From assembly GCA_018668795.1 (NCBI GenBank), contig JABJBD010000161.1:1-7378 (forward strand): a DNA stretch of 7,378 bases, given 5' to 3'. A model generated the notes under the pieces. That model was not told where the DNA came from. It worked only from the letters and a program-made list of their open reading frames with translations, and did no database searches. The stretch comes from Candidatus Puniceispirillum sp. GTDB lineage: Bacteria; Pseudomonadota; Alphaproteobacteria; Puniceispirillales; Puniceispirillaceae. The position numbers and the translations under genes are program-made. Shown here piece after piece: positions 5,391 to 7,378 of this stretch (its first letter is position 1; each line of letters starts with the position of its first letter).

Positions 5391-6248
5391 ATGACGATTT
5401 CCATGATAAACCAGTCGCAGATTGACTATAAGCGCGTTGAACGTGCAATCGAGTACATCGTCCATAATTATAAAGACAAGCCGTCTTTAGAGGAAATTGC
5501 GGCGGAAATCCATGTTAGCACGTTTCATTTTCAGCGTCTGTTTTCAAAATGGGCAGGTGTCAGTCCAAAAAAATTCATTCAGTTCCTGAGCCTCGATTAT
5601 GCCAAAAATATTTTGCGCGCGCCGGGGGCAAGCGTGCTGGATGCAGCCTATGATGCAGGGTTTTCCGGCGCTGGCCGTTTGCATGATCTGTTCATGACGA
5701 TCGAAGGCATGACCCCAGGCGCGTTCAAACAACAGGGAGCAGGGCTGGACATCAATTACAATTTTGCCGATAGCCCGTTTAGCACGGTGATGGTCGCCTC
5801 AACCGCTAACGGCATATGCCATATGGCGTTTGAAGACGATCAGGATTCAGGTTTTGAAACGCTGTACCGTATATTTCCGCAAGCGCAGTTTCACCAGTGC
5901 AGGGACAGTATCCAGCAAGCGGCATTATCTGTTTTTGACACAGACGGAGCACAGCCAGACGGCAAAATCACACTGCATCTGCAAGGCACACCGTTTCAGA
6001 TCAAGGTCTGGGAAGCCTTGTTGAAAGTGCCGATGGGGGCATTGGCCAGCTATGGCGATGTTGCCCGTATGATCGGCCAGCCCGGGGCATCACGCGCTGT
6101 TGGAAATGCGATTGGGCATAATCCGGTGGCGTTTCTGATCCCCTGTCATCGGGTGATCCGGCAGAATGGCGCGATTGGCGGCTATATGTGGGGAGCAAAA
6201 CGCAAACAGGCGATGATTGCATGGGAAGGCGCACAAATGATGGATTAA
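5391..6248 (+). CDS. AraC-type HTH / methylated-DNA-[protein]-cysteine S-methyltransferase fusion
   Basis: The protein (285 residues) joins a DNA-binding domain to a suicide DNA-repair enzyme. Residues ~14-114 are an AraC/XylS double helix-turn-helix (SLEEIAAEIHVSTFHFQRLF at 32-51 and DAAYDAGFSGAGRLHDLF at 84-101). Residues ~125-198 match the variable N-terminal half of MGMT, and FQIKVWEALLKVPMG at 202-216 opens the catalytic domain. SYGDVA (220-225), RAVGNAIGHNP (235-245) and the active-site PCHRVI (251-256) follow, with C252 as the alkyl acceptor from O6-alkylguanine. GGYMWG (263-268) replaces the more usual GGYRWG. The N-terminal zinc/phosphotriester domain of E. coli Ada is absent, so activation by Cys-methylation at that domain cannot operate here. 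AAGGAGG at 5379-5385, five bases before the ATG, fixes the start. The stop overlaps the CtrA-type box. Confidence 0.93.
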   Translation: MTISMINQSQIDYKRVERAIEYIVHNYKDKPSLEEIAAEIHVSTFHFQRLFSKWAGVSPKKFIQFLSLDYAKNILRAPGASVLDAAYDAGFSGAGRLHDLFMTIEGMTPGAFKQQGAGLDINYNFADSPFSTVMVASTANGICHMAFEDDQDSGFETLYRIFPQAQFHQCRDSIQQAALSVFDTDGAQPDGKITLHLQGTPFQIKVWEALLKVPMGALASYGDVARMIGQPGASRAVGNAIGHNPVAFLIPCHRVIRQNGAIGGYMWGAKRKQAMIAWEGAQMMD

Positions 6249-6260
6249 CTTTTTGTTAAC
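6245..6260 (+). promoter_or_regulatory. Perfect CtrA-type box (TTAA-N7-TTAAC)
   Basis: TTAA (6245-6248) and TTAAC (6256-6260) are separated by exactly seven bases, the alphaproteobacterial consensus for the cell-cycle regulator CtrA. The second half-site extends to TTAACCAT. The first half overlaps the stop codon of the repair gene. A -10-like GATAAT lies at 6283-6288, which would place the box at about -50 to -35, where CtrA activates promoters, although the spacing is slightly long. The target would be the exporter at 6355. Confidence 0.5.
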
Positions 6261-6273
6261 CATAATGGTTTAA
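6256..6273 (+). repeat. Inverted repeat overlapping the CtrA-type box
   Basis: AACCAT (6258-6263) and ATGGTT (6265-6270) are perfect arms around a single A. With one bulge the symmetry extends to TTAACCAT/ATGGTTTAA over 6256-6273. It creates a second, inverted TTAAACCAT-like half-site on the minus strand next to the CtrA-type box. No T-run follows, so it is not a terminator on the plus strand. Confidence 0.4.
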
Positions 6274-6286
6274 GTTGGGAGTGATA

Positions 6287-6355
6287 ATGCGAACTAATAT
6301 CTCTTGTAAGGCAACTGCCCCCAGAGGCGTTTGGAAAATTGAAACACATTCTTGA
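6287..6355 (+). CDS. Putative 22-residue leader peptide, stop overlapping the exporter start
   Basis: ATG at 6287 is preceded by GGGAG (6277-6281) at a spacing of five, a strong Shine-Dalgarno. The frame stays open for 22 codons (begins MRTNISCKATAPRG, ends KIETHS) and stops at TGA 6353-6355. That stop shares its last base with the exporter ATG (TGATG). The exporter has no Shine-Dalgarno of its own, so translational coupling by re-initiation is plausible. No run of a single regulatory amino acid is seen. A caution: if the GATAAT at 6283-6288 is a -10, transcription would start near 6294 and exclude this ORF from that transcript. Function is unknown; it could also be chance. Confidence 0.4.
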   Translation: MRTNISCKATAPRGVWKIETHS

Positions 6356-6942
6356 TGAATGACCAGCTTTTACATATTACGTCGATGGCGTTTTTTGCGT
6401 TGGTCACGTCAATTACGCCAGGGCCAGTAAATATCGTTCTTGCCATGTCGGGGGCGCAATATGGTATCCGCAAAAGCCAGCCCTATGTGCTGGGGGCAAC
6501 GATTGCCTTTACCAGCCTATTGGTATGTCTTGGTCTTGGCCTTGGTGTTGTGATCGCTACCTATCCGGTTATCACCAACAGCATCAAAATCATTGGTACA
6601 GCCTATCTGTTTTATCTGGCTTATAGAATTATCACCAGTGGCAATAATTACGCACATGACCATCATGAAAGACCGCCACCAGGATTTATTGACGGCGCGT
6701 TTACCCAGTTGCTCAATCCCAAAGCATGGAGCGTGTCACTATCGGCAAATTCGATTTATGTGGCAGGGCATGAGCCTGTGATTATGACACTGACGATATT
6801 TGCCATATTGTTTTTTGTGATTTGCTATGCGTCATTGTGGTTATGGGCGGCTTTTGGATCAAAAGTAGCGACATTGCCCCAGCCTATGTGCAGGCATTAC
6901 ATTGGGTACTGGGGGTTTGTCTTATTCTATCGATTGGCCTGA
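6355..6942 (+). CDS. LysE/RhtB-family amino-acid exporter, C-terminus frameshifted
   Basis: LysE-family proteins are small inner-membrane exporters of amino acids and related metabolites, usually ~200 residues with about six membrane helices. Here residues 8-32 form the first helix with the conserved ITPGPVNIVLA, 43-70 the second, 73-95 the third. A His-rich loop (HDHHE, 101-105) precedes GFIDGAFTQLLNPKAW (110-125), the hallmark NPKA block, and 141-166 is another helix. The start is ATG 6355; TTG at 6352 is in frame but less likely. No Shine-Dalgarno is present, but a leader ORF stops on top of the ATG. After K170 the reading frame gives a polar, atypical tail ending at TGA 6942. The -1 frame from 6864 instead encodes a hydrophobic helix typical of the family, so the gene appears to have lost one base at an A4 run. 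The substrate is unknown. Confidence 0.85.
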   Translation: MNDQLLHITSMAFFALVTSITPGPVNIVLAMSGAQYGIRKSQPYVLGATIAFTSLLVCLGLGLGVVIATYPVITNSIKIIGTAYLFYLAYRIITSGNNYAHDHHERPPPGFIDGAFTQLLNPKAWSVSLSANSIYVAGHEPVIMTLTIFAILFFVICYASLWLWAAFGSKVATLPQPMCRHYIGYWGFVLFYRLA

Positions 6943-6953
6943 TGTGGTTATAG
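6861..6953 (+). pseudogene. Out-of-frame C-terminal segment of the LysE-family exporter
   Basis: Reading from AGT at 6864 to TAG at 6951-6953 gives 29 residues: a short polar start (SSDIAPAYVQALHW) and then VLGVCLILSIGLMWL, a convincing final membrane helix for this family. Joining it to residue 170 of the upstream frame needs one extra A in the run at 6861-6864, or a -1 slip on AAA, and gives a 199-residue protein of normal length. It may be a real mutation, a sequencing or assembly error in a homopolymer, or recoding. Confidence 0.7.
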
Positions 6954-6966
6954 GCAGGTGGCTATA

Positions 6967-7000
6967 GGCGATCTCTATGCCATCGCCGCCAGTTGTTTTT
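6967..7000 (+). terminator. Hairpin with trailing T-run between convergent exporter genes
   Basis: GGCGAT (6967-6972) pairs perfectly with ATCGCC (6982-6987) over a nine-base loop, and TTTTT follows at 6996-7000, eight bases after the stem. It lies just past the TAG at 6953 and before the 3' end of the minus-strand gene. The gap between stem and T-run weakens it as an intrinsic terminator, but the position between convergent genes fits. Confidence 0.45.
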
Positions 7001-7009
7001 CATAAGGCG

Positions 7010-7378
7010 TTATTTCCCAGCTATCACCGAATGTATAACTTTCAGGCCAAAGCCGATGAATAACGTACCGAAAATGGCCGAAATTACTGATTTGAAGCTG
7101 ATATAGGTCTGACGTATTGAACCCGTAGAAAATACCAGCGCCAGCACCATATGCCACGATAGCGAGATCGCAAAACAGCCAATGATCATGGTAATAATGA
7201 CGATCGATGGGGTGTGTGGCTTGATGGCCAATGACGACAATGCAATCCAGAATAAGGCGGCTTTCGGGTTGCTCATCTGAATAAACAGGCCTGTCAGGAT
7301 CGCGCGCAAAAAGGATGTTTCCGAACTGGATGGCTTGTTGAATTCATCTGAAAATTTTGTGCCGCTTAGCGCCGCGCG
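7010..7378 (-). CDS. LysE/RhtB-family exporter, C-terminal part (partial)
   Basis: The minus-strand frame is open from the window edge to a stop at 7012-7010, giving 122 residues. Residues 24-50 (LRAILTGLFIQMSNPKAALF onward) contain the family's G-x-x-x-x-x-SNPKA block and a following membrane helix. Two more hydrophobic segments span about 57-83 and 96-118, and the protein ends IAGK. This is the second half of a LysE-type amino-acid exporter; the N-terminal PGP half lies outside the window. An internal TTG at 7309 is not a credible start because the upstream sequence stays in frame and family-like. It is convergent with another LysE-family gene but clearly different in sequence, so this is not a recent tandem duplication. 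Substrate unknown. Confidence 0.85.
   Translation of the reverse strand, partial: RAALSGTKFSDEFNKPSSSETSFLRAILTGLFIQMSNPKAALFWIALSSLAIKPHTPSIVIITMIIGCFAISLSWHMVLALVFSTGSIRQTYISFKSVISAIFGTLFIGFGLKVIHSVIAGK

Noticed and set aside
1..7378. Mobile element, CRISPR array, prophage or defence system
   Set aside because: No transposase, integrase, regular spaced repeats, terminal inverted repeats with duplications, or defence-gene motifs are present.

Overview
The window is a conserved core-genome stretch of an alphaproteobacterium with moderate GC (roughly 48% by eye). Evidence for this group is the gene order carA (divergent), yqeY, dnaG, rpoD, the alphaproteobacterial style of RpoD, a fused AraC/MGMT repair protein, and a perfect CtrA-type box (TTAA-N7-TTAAC). 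The moderate GC and compact spacing would suit a marine lineage such as SAR116, but that is a guess from style, not a match.

Layout. Positions 1-179 (minus) hold the first 59 codons of carA, with a good sigma-70 promoter and a leader hairpin. Positions 180-427 form a divergent control region. Next come yqeY (428-886), dnaG (1034-2716) and rpoD (2917-4947), all on the plus strand and separated by 147 and 200 bases. This is a variant of the macromolecular synthesis cluster, with yqeY in the place that rpsU occupies in E. coli. A CAU-anticodon tRNA, probably the lysidine-modified tRNA-Ile2, follows at 5070-5146. A gap of about 240 bases leads to an AraC-HTH/O6-alkylguanine-DNA alkyltransferase fusion (5391-6248). 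A short control region then carries the CtrA-type box and a 22-codon leader ORF. It is followed by a LysE/RhtB-family exporter (6355-6942) whose last ~30 codons are out of frame. A second LysE-family gene (7378-7010, minus) converges on it and runs off the window.

How the genes fit together. DnaG primes replication and RpoD directs housekeeping transcription. YqeY is a GatB/YqeY-domain protein of poorly known role. The tRNA serves AUA (or AUG) decoding. CarA starts pyrimidine and arginine synthesis. The repair gene and the two exporters look like independent units.

No new defence system, mobile element or CRISPR array is visible. The least ordinary part is 6245-6953: a CtrA-type box, a leader ORF with a strong Shine-Dalgarno whose stop overlaps the exporter start, and an exporter broken at an A4 run. 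The precursor of the tRNA can also close with an 8-bp leader-trailer clamp.
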